Shown: positions 51,212 through 61,046, numbered from the stretch's first letter. The stretch: 64,000 nucleotides of DNA from Bernardetiaceae bacterium (GCA_025056255.1 JANWVT010000004.1:1-64000); one strand, 5' to 3'. Notes: generated by a model from the sequence alone, not told the origin. Program-made: numbers and translations.

Positions 51212-52054
51212 TCAGTTTATTTTGCTGTCCAACCAGTTGATAATCAGGTTAATTACTTGTTCTTTCTCTGTTTCGTTGTGCAGTTCGTGGCGCATGTTTT
51301 CCCAGTAGTGTTCAGTGAGATAGTCGGGCTTGATGCGTTGTGCAAACTGTTGCGTAGCTTCTACACTGGTAATTTTATCGTCTAAGCCGTGCATCAACAG
51401 CAAGGGCAGTGCAATTTTGTCGGCGTGGCGAATGGCAAAGCGCCCTGCTTGACTGACAAGGGTAAACATGCCGGCTGATATAGCACGCAAAATGAGTGGG
51501 TCGGTAGCATAGGCCTGTTGTACGGAAATATCTTTGCTCAGGTGGGTAACATCGAGTTTTGTCGGATTCATCAGCTGCGGGAACACCCAGTAGGCTAAGT
51601 GAGCAATGATTTTAAGCGCCAGAGGGGGTTCTTGCACAAGCCGCAGCCAAGGACTGGTAATGATGACACCTTTAAGATAATTAGGTTGATGGCGAATAAT
51701 ATAATTGGCAACTAAGTTGCCTCCCATGCTATGCCCATAGAGAAACAGCGGCACGCCCTGAAATTTTTCCGCAGCCAGTGCCAGCATTTCACGGATATTT
51801 TCCAGTAGGTCTTCATAGGAAGGAGTATGTCCACGTCTTCCCTCTGAAAGTCCATGCCCACGGAGGTCGAAGCCTATGAAGCCATAATTTCGGGCGTTGA
51901 GTGCAGCAGCTACGTGTGTGTATCGCCCGATGTGTTCAGCAAAACCATGTACCAAAGCAACCAATGCTTGAGGTGAATGGGGCAAGTAGCAGCGACCGCG
52001 CAGCATCAATCCGTCCTGAGTTTGCCATTCAAAGGAAAAGTGGTGCGCAGTCAT
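51212..52054 (-). CDS. Alpha/beta hydrolase, monoacylglycerol lipase/lysophospholipase type
   Basis: A 280-residue hydrolase of the serine aminopeptidase S33 group: VALVHGFAEHIGRY (oxyanion loop, about residues 32-45), FDLRGHGLSEGRRGH, nucleophile in LFLYGHSMGGN (Ser about 110), acid in MHGLDDKIT and His in WENMRHELHNE. The pattern matches monoacylglycerol lipases. No signal peptide, so it acts inside the cell or at the membrane surface. It is 14 bases after the DUF3467 gene. Confidence 0.9.
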   Translation of the reverse strand: MTAHHFSFEWQTQDGLMLRGRCYLPHSPQALVALVHGFAEHIGRYTHVAAALNARNYGFIGFDLRGHGLSEGRRGHTPSYEDLLENIREMLALAAEKFQGVPLFLYGHSMGGNLVANYIIRHQPNYLKGVIITSPWLRLVQEPPLALKIIAHLAYWVFPQLMNPTKLDVTHLSKDISVQQAYATDPLILRAISAGMFTLVSQAGRFAIRHADKIALPLLLMHGLDDKITSVEATQQFAQRIKPDYLTEHYWENMRHELHNETEKEQVINLIINWLDSKIN

Positions 52055-52068
52055 ATGTCTGTGTTAGG

Positions 52069-52389
52069 TTATGCTTCGCCCATGGTGCCACCAAAGTTGA
52101 TTGGAAAGCGAACAGGCTCTTCGGCTAATCTGATTTTGCCGAAGGTATCTTCGTATTTTTCAATGTTGTCTTTTAATGCCATTAGAAACCTTTTGGCATG
52201 TTCAGGGGTGGTGATGATACGAGAACGTACTTTTGCCTTCGGCATGCCCGGTAGCATGCTAATAAAGTCAATTACAAACTCTGTATGCGAGTGCGCAATC
52301 ATTGCCAAATTAGCATAGATGCCCTCTGCAATTTCTTCGGAGAGTTCAATATTTAAGGGTTGGTTTTCTTCCAATTCTTCGTTTCTCAT
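52069..52389 (-). CDS. DUF3467-family protein
   Basis: A 106-residue soluble protein with the family pattern: LNIELSEEIAEGIYANLAMI, HSHTEFVIDFISMLPG and AKVRSRIITTPEHAKRFLMAL, ending EEPVRFPINFGGTMGEA-like residues. DUF3467 proteins are common in Bacteroidota, often near RNA polymerase or ribosomal genes, and have no established role. ATG 52389 is used, since upstream residues of the longer frame look non-coding. It reads into the lipase gene. Confidence 0.9.
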   Translation of the reverse strand: MRNEELEENQPLNIELSEEIAEGIYANLAMIAHSHTEFVIDFISMLPGMPKAKVRSRIITTPEHAKRFLMALKDNIEKYEDTFGKIRLAEEPVRFPINFGGTMGEA

Positions 52390-52792
52390 TTGATAGAGGT
52401 TGTTTTGAGTGCAACCACAAAGTAACATTTTTTTCACGTTTGCACAGGCAGATTTTAGATGAAAATATTAGTTGCCAAATATCTGCAAGAGCGATTTTCA
52501 CAGTGCATTGTCATCTGTAAAAGCTGTATTTGAAAAATGTAAATTCCACATATGGTTGTACTCCACCTGTTTTTGACAGGGATGTACATACTGAAAAAGT
52601 GCAATTCAAAAATATATCGCGCCAATTCTTCACTTTTGGCATAAAACACTCTGATTATCAGTTTTGTAGCGAATAGAATGGTGCTGGGTGCACAGCAAAC
52701 TTATGTACATTTGCGTATGTAACTTTATAAAGTGCAAAACAGGAAGAGAAATTACATTTTTACAGTGCTTAATTGCACAACTTGCGTGCAAA
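52390..52792. other. Intergenic stretch upstream of DUF3467
   Basis: About 400 AT-rich bases with no convincing gene. Several near-repeats of the type GTGCAATTC/GTGCAAA occur, and GAAAAAGTGCAATTCAAAA (52592-52610) partly resembles GGAAAAATACAATTCAAAG at 37291-37309. No further structure is seen. Confidence 0.35.
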
Positions 52793-53785
52793 TCAAGAGA
52801 GTTGGTCTCGCAAAATTTGGAACTCTACAATCGGTGAGATTTTTTCATATAAGATATTGTAAACCGCCTCTGTAATCGGCATTTTGACCTGATGCTTCTT
52901 CATAATCGGGTAGATACAAGCAACGGCATAATAACCTTCTGCCACCATCTGCATTTCGAACTGTGCCGATTTGACCGAGTACCCGCGCCCAATCATGCTG
53001 CCAAAAGTGCGGTTGCGGCTGAATTGCGAATAAGTGGTTACAAGCAGGTCGCCAAGGTAAGCGGAGGCATTCAAGTCGCGTTCCATTGGCGCTACTGCAT
53101 CCAGAAAGCGGCGAATTTCCTGCATGGCATTGGCAACAAGCACCGCCTGAAAATTATCTCCATAGTTCAAGCCATGTGCAATGCCACAAGCAATAGCAAT
53201 GATATTTTTCATAACGGCACAGTATTCTGCACCTGCCAAATCTTCGATAGTAGTAGCTTTCAGATACCGGCAGCTAATGAGGGCGGCAAAAGCTTTGGCT
53301 TTAGCGATGTTTGCCCCGCAGATGGTCAGGTAAGAAAGTTTTTCCAGTGCAACTTCTTCAGCATGACAAGGTCCGGCAATGGCAAGCAGGTCGTCGGCTG
53401 TAACCCCAAATCGTTTGCTGACATAGTCAGTAACCAGTATATTTTCGTATCGAATCATGCCTTTAATGGCAGATACAACCACTTTGCCTTGTAGAGCCTT
53501 GTCGGGTAACTGATGGAGCACGTCTTGCACAAAAGCTGAAGGAACGGCTAACAGCACAATGTCGGCAGGAGCTACGGCTGCTTGTAAATCTGGCTGAGGC
53601 TTTATTTTTTTCAGATTTAAATGTACGCTGCTCAGGTAGCGCGGGTTGTGTCCGTAATTGATAATATGATTCAAATCGGCTTTGGAGCGCAGCCACCAGT
53701 TAATTACCACCGCATTTTCAGATAGTAATTTTACCAGTGCAGTTGCCCAACTGCCACCGCCGATAACTGCTACGATAGTCTCCAT
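52793..53785 (-). CDS. gpsA: Glycerol-3-phosphate dehydrogenase (NAD(P)+)
   Basis: The 330-residue enzyme reduces dihydroxyacetone phosphate to sn-glycerol 3-phosphate for phospholipid synthesis. The Rossmann motif is VIGGGSWATALVKLL (about residues 7-21); VVSAIKGMI, AGPCHAEEV and the catalytic Lys in AVMKNIIAIACGIAHGL (about residue 190) follow, then the C-terminal DLLVTTYSQFSRNRTFG. ATG 53785 is preferred over the longer frame, which would overlap the DUF4159 gene. It is 14 bases after that gene, in one leftward run with rsmE. Confidence 0.96.
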   Translation of the reverse strand: METIVAVIGGGSWATALVKLLSENAVVINWWLRSKADLNHIINYGHNPRYLSSVHLNLKKIKPQPDLQAAVAPADIVLLAVPSAFVQDVLHQLPDKALQGKVVVSAIKGMIRYENILVTDYVSKRFGVTADDLLAIAGPCHAEEVALEKLSYLTICGANIAKAKAFAALISCRYLKATTIEDLAGAEYCAVMKNIIAIACGIAHGLNYGDNFQAVLVANAMQEIRRFLDAVAPMERDLNASAYLGDLLVTTYSQFSRNRTFGSMIGRGYSVKSAQFEMQMVAEGYYAVACIYPIMKKHQVKMPITEAVYNILYEKISPIVEFQILRDQLS

Positions 53786-53799
53786 TGGTAAATGGTTGT

Positions 53800-54471
53800 T
53801 TAATTTTGAGTGAAGGCATACATGATAATATTCGCCCCCATCTGCAAGGCTTGCTGACGTATTTCTTCGGGGTCGTTGTAAATGATTTGGTCTTCCCAGC
53901 CATTGCCCAAGTCGCATTCGTAGGTATAAAATACTACTAAACGACCTTCGTAAATCAGCCCGAAACCTTGCGGCGGCTTGCCGTCGTGTTCATGCACTTT
54001 GGGCAACCCGTTGGTAAAAATATACTTCTGTCTGTAAATCGGGTGGTTGAAAGGCAGTTCTACCAGTTCTAATTCGGGGAAGATTTTTTTCAGTTCCGGG
54101 CGAATGAATTTATCCATGCCGTAGTTATCGTCTATGTGCAAAAAGCCGCCCGAAATGAGGTATTTGCGTAAGTTTTGTGCTTCTGACGGGCTGAAAACCA
54201 CGTTCCCGTGCCCGGTCATGTGGATGAAAGGATAGGAAAATATTTCAGGACTGCCCGGTTCCACAACCTCTTCTTCGGGGGCAATATTTGTCCCCAGATT
54301 GCGATTACAGAACGCAATCAGGTTGGGTAATGAGGTTTTATTAGCGTACCAATCGCCGCCACCGTTGTATTTCAATTTGGCAATTTTGAGCGGTCGCTCT
54401 TGGGCAAGGGAGAGCAGGCTTGCCAACAAGCAAATGCTAAGCAATATCAGGTGTTTAATCATAGCTGCCAT
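53800..54471 (-). CDS. DUF4159-family exported protein
   Basis: A 223-residue protein with a signal peptide (to about residue 23) and a ThuA/class I amidotransferase-like fold: LKYNGGGDWYANKTSLPNLI, YPFIHMTGHGNVVFS (about residues 82-96) and GGFLHIDDNYGMDKF. DUF4159 proteins often occur with MoxR/VWA genes in other bacteria, but here the neighbours are rsmE and gpsA. The start ATG overlaps the rsmE stop (TAATG), so translation is probably coupled. Function unknown. Confidence 0.88.
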   Translation of the reverse strand: MAAMIKHLILLSICLLASLLSLAQERPLKIAKLKYNGGGDWYANKTSLPNLIAFCNRNLGTNIAPEEEVVEPGSPEIFSYPFIHMTGHGNVVFSPSEAQNLRKYLISGGFLHIDDNYGMDKFIRPELKKIFPELELVELPFNHPIYRQKYIFTNGLPKVHEHDGKPPQGFGLIYEGRLVVFYTYECDLGNGWEDQIIYNDPEEIRQQALQMGANIIMYAFTQN

Positions 54472-55184
54472 TACTTTACTTCATTCAACAAATGTAGTGC
54501 ATGGCAGCCTAAAACGGCTGCTGTTTCGGTGCGGAGGCGCGTATTGCCTAAACCTACCACCTGAAAACCGGCTGCCTTTGCTGCTTCCAACTCGGCAGGG
54601 GTAAAGTCGCCTTCGGGGCCAATGAGCAGGCAAACATCTGTAGCGGGCTGTGCCAGTTGGAACAAGTGCAGCGGCTTTTCCTTGTCTGCATGGGCAATGA
54701 AACGAGCCGTCTCATTCACTTTTTGCAGAAAATCGGCAAAGGGCAAGGGGGCACTCACTTGCGGCAGCCAGCATTGTAGCGATTGTTTCATGGCAGCCAG
54801 CGCCTTCTTTTCTATGCGTTCCAAGTTGAAATGTGCCCGTTCAGTCCGGTCGGTCAGTAGAAAACTGATGCGGTCAATGCCCATTTCGGTACATTTTTCT
54901 ACCATCCACTCCATTCGTTCGGCATTTTTGGTAGGCGCAACCGCCAAGTGGATGCTGCCCGGGTAGGGCTTAGGCTGCATGATTCGCTTCACAATGCCTA
55001 CTTTGCAGCGTTTCGGATGTGCATCAGTAATCATCGCTTCGGCAAGTGTACCTTTCCCATCGGTGAAATGGACGGCATCGCCCTGTGCCATGCGGAGCAC
55101 GCGCACACAGTGCTTAGATTCTTCTTCGGAAAGCACAAACTCTTGATGAACGGGCGGAATTTGCGCCGCATAGAACAATTGCAT
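54471..55184 (-). CDS. rsmE: 16S rRNA (uracil-1498-N3)-methyltransferase
   Basis: RsmE methylates U1498 in the decoding-site helix of 16S rRNA. The 237-residue SPOUT protein has an N-terminal PUA-like part (EESKHCVRVLRMAQGDAV), HLAVAPTKNAERMEWMVEKCTEMGI in the middle, and the SAM knot CLLIGPEGDFTPAELEAA plus VVGLGNTRLRTETAAV at the C-terminus. It begins a leftward run rsmE-DUF4159-gpsA. Confidence 0.95.
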   Translation of the reverse strand: MQLFYAAQIPPVHQEFVLSEEESKHCVRVLRMAQGDAVHFTDGKGTLAEAMITDAHPKRCKVGIVKRIMQPKPYPGSIHLAVAPTKNAERMEWMVEKCTEMGIDRISFLLTDRTERAHFNLERIEKKALAAMKQSLQCWLPQVSAPLPFADFLQKVNETARFIAHADKEKPLHLFQLAQPATDVCLLIGPEGDFTPAELEAAKAAGFQVVGLGNTRLRTETAAVLGCHALHLLNEVK

Positions 55185-55231
55185 GGCTCAAATTTGCACA
55201 TAAATCTTTAACTTAGTAAAAACTTAGTGCT

Positions 55232-55669
55232 ATGAAAGTTCTGCCGACTTGCCTGTTCAGCTTTTTTATTTTCCTTGTTTGCACAATAGCAGCGCCTCAT
55301 TCTGCCACTGCTCAAAACCCGACGAAACACCGCGTAGTAATGCAATTTACCACAAGTGACACGGCGGCTCATCGGGCATTGATGAACCAATTGAAAAACG
55401 TAATAGAAGGCTTTGGGCAGGAAAATCTGGAAATGGAAGTGATATGCCACAACAGAGGATTGGATTTGCTGATGAAAAACAGCCCTTTTGCTGATAAAAT
55501 TGCTGAATTTCAGCAAAAAGGAATTAAGTTTTATGCCTGCCGACAAACTTTGATACAACGAAACATCAAAGAGGAAGACTTAGTAACCTGCCCGATTGTA
55601 CCACGTGGTTTGGTCTGGATTATAGAGCGACAAGAGCAAGGTTGGAGTTACATTAAAGGTGGGTTTTGA
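55232..55669 (+). CDS. DsrE-family exported protein
   Basis: A 145-residue protein with a signal peptide (to about residue 28) and the DsrE/YchN fold: RVVMQFTTSDTAAHRALMNQL, ENLEMEVICHNRGLDLL and IKFYACRQTL, where the conserved Cys may carry sulfur. The final segment is GLVWIIERQEQGWSYIKGGF. Exported DsrE proteins are common in Bacteroidota; their function is unknown. The stop is one base before the GTG start of the glycerate kinase gene. Confidence 0.85.
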   Translation: MKVLPTCLFSFFIFLVCTIAAPHSATAQNPTKHRVVMQFTTSDTAAHRALMNQLKNVIEGFGQENLEMEVICHNRGLDLLMKNSPFADKIAEFQQKGIKFYACRQTLIQRNIKEEDLVTCPIVPRGLVWIIERQEQGWSYIKGGF

Positions 55670-55670
55670 G

Positions 55671-56762
55671 GTGCGAATACTGATAGCGCCTAATGCTTTC
55701 AAGGGCACGCTCGAGGCTGACCATGCTGCACAAATCATTGCGGAGGTGTTGCAAGCCAAATACCCGCAGGCTGTCCTCAGCCTATGCCCTATTGCCGACG
55801 GCGGCGACGGCACTTGCCGGTTGTTGGGCGAGGTGTTGCAATGGCAACCGCATACCGTTGTGGCAACCGATGCACGCGGACGCAACATAGCTGCTACTTA
55901 TTACTATAATGCTGCCTGTGGCGTAGCTTGTACCGACGTTTCCTCTGCTTCGGGCATTCGCCATCTTTCGGGTACAGACAAGGACGTATGGAGTGCTTCC
56001 ACATTCGGTACAGGGCAATTGGTAGCCGATGCGCTCAAAAAAGGAGTGCAGCACATCATGTTGGGTTTGGGCGGCAGCGCAACCGTAGATATGGGACTTG
56101 GCATTTTGCAGGCACTGGGGCTTGAATTGTATGATGCTGATAACCAACTAATACAACCTTTCAGTTACCGATGGTTGGAGCGAATAGTCCGCCTGTCAGC
56201 CGATAACTTGCTGCCCATCAAAAAAATTACCTGCCTTTGCGATGTGGACAACCTGTTTTTTGGCAAACAAGGTGCTATCCCTGTTTTTGCGCCACAAAAA
56301 GGACTGCAAGATGCTGATATGCCTGCTTTTACGGCAAATGCCGAGCGACTTTTTCAGTTATTTCACCAACTCAATCCTTCTATTACCGACCAGCCCTGCT
56401 TTGGTGCGGCAGGAGGCATTGCCTTAGGATTGTCCGTTTTTTATTCGGTAGCAATTTGCAGCGGAGCAGCTTATTTTTTTGATGCGGTGCAAATGGAGCA
56501 GCGCGTTGTTCATAGCGACTGGATTATCACAGGCGAGGGGCGCTATGATTTCCAATCGGAAAGCGGCAAAGGCTGCCATGCCTTGCTGCTATTGGCAAAA
56601 AAGCACGGCAAACGCATCAGCCTGATTAGTTCCGGCAGTGTAGAAATGCTTGCGAATACCGGTTTTGATGATGTGTATTGGTTGCCACCGTTGGATTTCG
56701 GAGTAGTTGACGTACAACGAAAAGCTGTGGAGCATTTTTACAAAGTGGTATCTACCATATAA
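55671..56762 (+). CDS. Glycerate kinase (GarK/GlxK type)
   Basis: The 363-residue enzyme phosphorylates D-glycerate. Family motifs are ILIAPNAFKGTLEADHAAQII (shown by its core APNAFKGTL), CPIADGGDGT, SASGI, MLGLGGSATVDMGLGILQALG (core GLGGSATVD), FGAAGGIALGL and WIITGEGRYDFQSESGKG. The GTG at 55671 is chosen as start because related proteins begin at this point; GTG 55659 would overlap the DsrE gene. The close spacing suggests co-transcription with DsrE. Confidence 0.93.
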   Translation: MRILIAPNAFKGTLEADHAAQIIAEVLQAKYPQAVLSLCPIADGGDGTCRLLGEVLQWQPHTVVATDARGRNIAATYYYNAACGVACTDVSSASGIRHLSGTDKDVWSASTFGTGQLVADALKKGVQHIMLGLGGSATVDMGLGILQALGLELYDADNQLIQPFSYRWLERIVRLSADNLLPIKKITCLCDVDNLFFGKQGAIPVFAPQKGLQDADMPAFTANAERLFQLFHQLNPSITDQPCFGAAGGIALGLSVFYSVAICSGAAYFFDAVQMEQRVVHSDWIITGEGRYDFQSESGKGCHALLLLAKKHGKRISLISSGSVEMLANTGFDDVYWLPPLDFGVVDVQRKAVEHFYKVVSTI

Positions 56763-56939
56763 GCGCAGCCGTGAATCGGTTCAACATCTTTATCGACTCT
56801 CTCCAATTGAGGCTGCTTCCTCCCCAAAAGCTACTGATAAAACTATCCGTTTGCTCCCAATATTTAGTTGACAAGATTGATTAGCACTTGCAGAAGCACT
56901 TTTCTGTCGGAGCTGTTTTCTGTAAATTATGCTGCATTA

Positions 56940-56971
56940 TTTGTAGGAAACAATGTTACGCTCTATTTTTG
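56940..56971 (+). promoter_or_regulatory. Promoter of atpD-atpC
   Basis: TTTG (56940-56943), a 20-base spacer and TATTTTTG (56964-56971) match the Bacteroidota consensus very well. Transcription would start near 56978, leaving a leader of about 54 bases before atpD. Confidence 0.65.
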
Positions 56972-57010
56972 CGCAACTTTTGGCTTATGCCTGAAAAACA
57001 AGGATTTTAG

Positions 57011-58540
<1,530 letters not shown>

Positions 58541-58545
58541 CACAA

Positions 58546-58803
58546 ATGCCCATGCAAGTCGAAATTATCACTCCCGACAAAAAAGTATTTGAAGGCGCTG
58601 CCTCAGGTATTCAAGTACCGGGCACTGCAGGTTCTTTTGAGGTGCTGGAAAACCATGCTCCTATTATCAGTGTGTTGGAGAAAGGAAAAGTACGCGTGCG
58701 CATCCCAGATGGTAGCTATCAATACTTTGCAATAGACGGCGGAGTTATTGAGGTGTTGAAAAATAGAGTCATTGTACTGGCTGAATCAGCAGTAGCTGTT
58801 TAA
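58546..58803 (+). CDS. atpC: ATP synthase F1 subunit epsilon (short form)
   Basis: An 85-residue epsilon subunit consisting only of the N-terminal beta-sandwich (EIITPDKKVFEG, GSFEVLENHAPIISVLEKG, YFAIDGGVIEVLKNRVIVLAE). The C-terminal helical hairpin that inhibits ATP hydrolysis in many bacteria is absent, as is usual in Bacteroidota. ATG 58546 is five bases after the atpD stop; a second in-frame ATG lies two codons later. A perfect terminator follows. Confidence 0.95.
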   Translation: MPMQVEIITPDKKVFEGAASGIQVPGTAGSFEVLENHAPIISVLEKGKVRVRIPDGSYQYFAIDGGVIEVLKNRVIVLAESAVAV

Positions 58804-58840
58804 AGATGTGGTTTTGGAAACCTGTTGCGAATCAATACAA

Positions 58841-58876
58841 GGGAAGTTGTCTGGTAAACAGCAACTTCCCTTTTTT
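58841..58876 (+). terminator. Rho-independent terminator after atpC, in front of carA
   Basis: GGGAAGTTG (58841-58849) and CAACTTCCC (58862-58870) form a nine-base stem with a 12-base loop, followed by six T. The carA ATG is only 34 bases after the T-run, so the hairpin may lie in the carA leader. Confidence 0.92.
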
Positions 58877-58909
58877 ACAAAATACTCCCATTTTATCCGT
58901 TCTAATCCA

Positions 58910-60016
58910 ATGAATACCAAAGTGGCTTCCCGCAAAAGTGCTGTGCTTATGTTGGCTGACGGCACCGTTTTTACAGGACAATCTATCGGCAAAGAAGGTA
59001 CCTCCGGAGGCGAAATATGCTTCAATACGGGTATGACGGGCTATCAGGAAATTTATACTGACCCTTCTTATTATGGTCAAATTATTGTAAATACCACTGC
59101 ACACATTGGTAACTACGGCGTTAAGAAAGAAGAGGTAGAGTCCAGCAGGGTACAAATCAAGGGTTTAGTAGTCAAAACTTTTTCCGACGTGTACTCGCGC
59201 CACAGCGCTGATGCTGCTTTGCAACAATACCTCGAGCAAGCTGGTATTGTAGGCATTTGTGGCATCGATACGCGCGCATTGGTGCGCCACTTGCGCAGCA
59301 AAGGTGCTATGAACGCTGTTATTACCACCGAACTAACCGACCAAGAGGCTATTCGCCATTTCCTTGAAACAGTACCCGATATGAATGGATTAGAACTTTC
59401 TTCGGTGGTAAGTACTCAGGAACCTTATTTGATGGGAAACAGCCATGCCCCCTTCCGTGTAGCAGTGCTCGATTTGGGCGTCAAAAGCAGCATCATCAGC
59501 CATTTAGCACGACGTGGTTGTTATTGCAAAGTATTTCCTGCCAAAACCACTTTTTCTGAAATGGAACAATGGGAGCCACACGGCTATCTAATTTCTAACG
59601 GTCCGGGAGACCCTGCTGCCATGCCTTACGCTATTGAAACTGTACGGCAAATACTGGCTGCCGACAGACCTTTGTTTGGTATTTGCTTAGGGCATCAACT
59701 GCTTGCCTTAGCAGCTGGGGGTAAAACCTTCAAAATGCACCATGGGCATCGCGGTTTGAACCATCCGGTCAAAAACTTACTCACTGGAAAAGGAGAGATT
59801 ACCTCCCAAAATCATGGCTTTGCTGTTATTATGGAAGGTTTAGAGAACCACCCGCAAATAGAGCTGACTCATATCAACCTTAACGACAATACCGTAGAAG
59901 GTATCCGAATTAGGGGCAAAAAGGCTTTTTCGGTACAATATCACCCAGAATCCTCTCCCGGACCGCACGATTCGCATTATCTCTTCGACGAGTTTATTGC
60001 CCTGATGAAAAAATAA
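58910..60016 (+). CDS. carA: Carbamoyl-phosphate synthase small (glutaminase) subunit
   Basis: The 368-residue subunit supplies ammonia from glutamine to CarB for arginine and pyrimidine synthesis. N-terminal domain: LADGTVFTGQSIG, CFNTGMTGYQEIYTDPSY; class I amidotransferase triad: Cys in LFGICLGHQLLALA (about residue 260), His and Glu in FSVQYHPESSPGPHD. ATG 58910 is chosen because the longer frame would contain the atpC terminator. carB is not adjacent. A tandem-repeat hairpin follows the stop. Confidence 0.96.
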   Translation: MNTKVASRKSAVLMLADGTVFTGQSIGKEGTSGGEICFNTGMTGYQEIYTDPSYYGQIIVNTTAHIGNYGVKKEEVESSRVQIKGLVVKTFSDVYSRHSADAALQQYLEQAGIVGICGIDTRALVRHLRSKGAMNAVITTELTDQEAIRHFLETVPDMNGLELSSVVSTQEPYLMGNSHAPFRVAVLDLGVKSSIISHLARRGCYCKVFPAKTTFSEMEQWEPHGYLISNGPGDPAAMPYAIETVRQILAADRPLFGICLGHQLLALAAGGKTFKMHHGHRGLNHPVKNLLTGKGEITSQNHGFAVIMEGLENHPQIELTHINLNDNTVEGIRIRGKKAFSVQYHPESSPGPHDSHYLFDEFIALMKK

Positions 60017-60045
60017 ATTGCAAACCACAAAGCACTCGAAAAATT

Positions 60046-60105
60046 CAACTTATACAGCAGCGTGCAACGGCAGCGTGCAACGGCAGCGTATAAGTTGGAT
60101 TTTTT
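60046..60105 (+). terminator. Terminator of carA with a tandem-repeat loop (repeat element copy 3)
   Basis: CAACTTATAC (60046-60055) and GTATAAGTTG (60088-60097) are perfect inverted repeats, followed by GATTTTTT. The 32-base loop is AGCAGC plus two exact copies of GTGCAACGGCAGC, the unit also seen at 1.7 kb and 13.7 kb. The right arm and T-run resemble the end of copy 2. It starts 29 bases after the carA stop. Confidence 0.8.
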
Positions 60106-60145
60106 GTTAAATGCCCTCGTAGCATCGGCGCAACCATTAATAAAC

Positions 60146-60164
60146 TATGCAACTAAGTTGCATA
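60146..60164. promoter_or_regulatory. Nineteen-base palindrome, probable Fur/Zur-type operator
   Basis: TATGCAACTAAGTTGCATA has two perfect nine-base arms around a central A. It ends 43 bases before the MerC-like ATG. TTG inside it (60158-60160) and TAATTTGC (60182-60189) are 21 bases apart and may be the -33 and -7 elements, so a protein bound here would block the promoter. The layout suggests a metalloregulator of the Fur family; the identity is inference. Confidence 0.6.
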
Positions 60165-60207
60165 ATTAGGGTAAATTTCTCTAATTTGCAGCCTATTTAT
60201 TTTGTTC

Positions 60208-60573
60208 ATGCAAGCTAAACGCATTCTGGTTCCTGCTATATTTACCACGCTGTTGTTGCATTCGCTATGCTGTTTGTTGCCATTTCTACCCTTGGCAATA
60301 GGGGCAAGTAATGCCATGCTTGCACTTGCAAGCACGGTTGCCGGTTATCAAACTTGGCTTATTGCCCTACAACTTATGCTACTGGGCGTAGCTTTTTACA
60401 GAGCCTATCGCAGGGGTGCCAAGCGCAGCGACCGCATAGCTTTTTGGCTGCCTTTGCTGTTGAGTGCAGTAGTTGCCATTTATACGTGGTCGCAACACAG
60501 AGCAGTACAACAGGTGCAGCAGCAACCAGCAACATTTGGGGTAAAAAGATTGCAAAACATTGGGGTCAAATGA
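60208..60573 (+). CDS. MerC-like small membrane protein
   Basis: A 121-residue protein with four hydrophobic segments. The first holds HSLCCLLPFL, a His-Cys-Cys motif in a membrane helix like that of MerC/MerT mercury or zinc carriers. ATG 60208 is used, though TTG 60202 is in frame. The stop overlaps the next start (ATGA at 60570), so it is coupled to the His-rich lipoprotein. A palindrome upstream (60146-60164) suggests control by a metal-sensing repressor. A zinc role is inference from motif, operator and partner. Confidence 0.7.
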   Translation: MQAKRILVPAIFTTLLLHSLCCLLPFLPLAIGASNAMLALASTVAGYQTWLIALQLMLLGVAFYRAYRRGAKRSDRIAFWLPLLLSAVVAIYTWSQHRAVQQVQQQPATFGVKRLQNIGVK

Positions 60574-61046
60574 GAAATCTCTTGTTTTCTGTAATGGCTA
60601 TGGCTGCATGCTTGCTTGCATGCGGTCCGAGCGAGAAAGAGCAACAGCAACTTGCTGAGGCTATGCAGTATCATCAGCAAGCAATGGAATACGAAAAACA
60701 AACCATGGCTTTGCTCAAACAAGTCAAACAAGCAGTGCCTTTGTGGCAATCACGTGCCGACAGCCTTTCCAAAGCTGGCGCCGACTCGTTGGCAGCCTCC
60801 ATGCGCTCCTGGTTGGCAGAAGCTGAGCAAGTAGAAAAAGCCTTGCAAGAGTGGGGCAAAACAGTAGTAGAAGTCCCCGGCTATGAACACGACCACTCGC
60901 ACGACAAAGAAGGCGAAGCTCATCATCATGCTCATGAGCGCATAGAAACTACTCCTGAGCAAATGATAGCCATCCAGAAAGATTTGCGCGACAAGGTAGA
61001 GGCTATTAAAAACCGTGCACAGGAATTAGTGAATCAAATAAAGTAA
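60570..61046 (+). CDS. His-rich coiled-coil lipoprotein, probably metal-binding
   Basis: A 158-residue lipoprotein: lipobox LLAC (Cys 18), then a long helical coiled coil (QQLAEAMQYHQQAMEYEKQT) and a cluster of seven His among acidic residues, YEHDHSHDKEGEAHHHAHE (about residues 107-125), followed by another helix. The His cluster resembles metal-binding loops of zinc transporters and chaperones. It overlaps the MerC-like gene by four bases. I infer that it gathers or buffers a transition metal, probably zinc, at the outer or inner membrane. Confidence 0.78.
   Translation: MRNLLFSVMAMAACLLACGPSEKEQQQLAEAMQYHQQAMEYEKQTMALLKQVKQAVPLWQSRADSLSKAGADSLAASMRSWLAEAEQVEKALQEWGKTVVEVPGYEHDHSHDKEGEAHHHAHERIETTPEQMIAIQKDLRDKVEAIKNRAQELVNQIK

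Noticed and set aside
52455-52649. A 64-codon minus-strand frame in the gap before DUF3467
   Set aside because: AT-rich gap, random-looking translation, no start context or motif.
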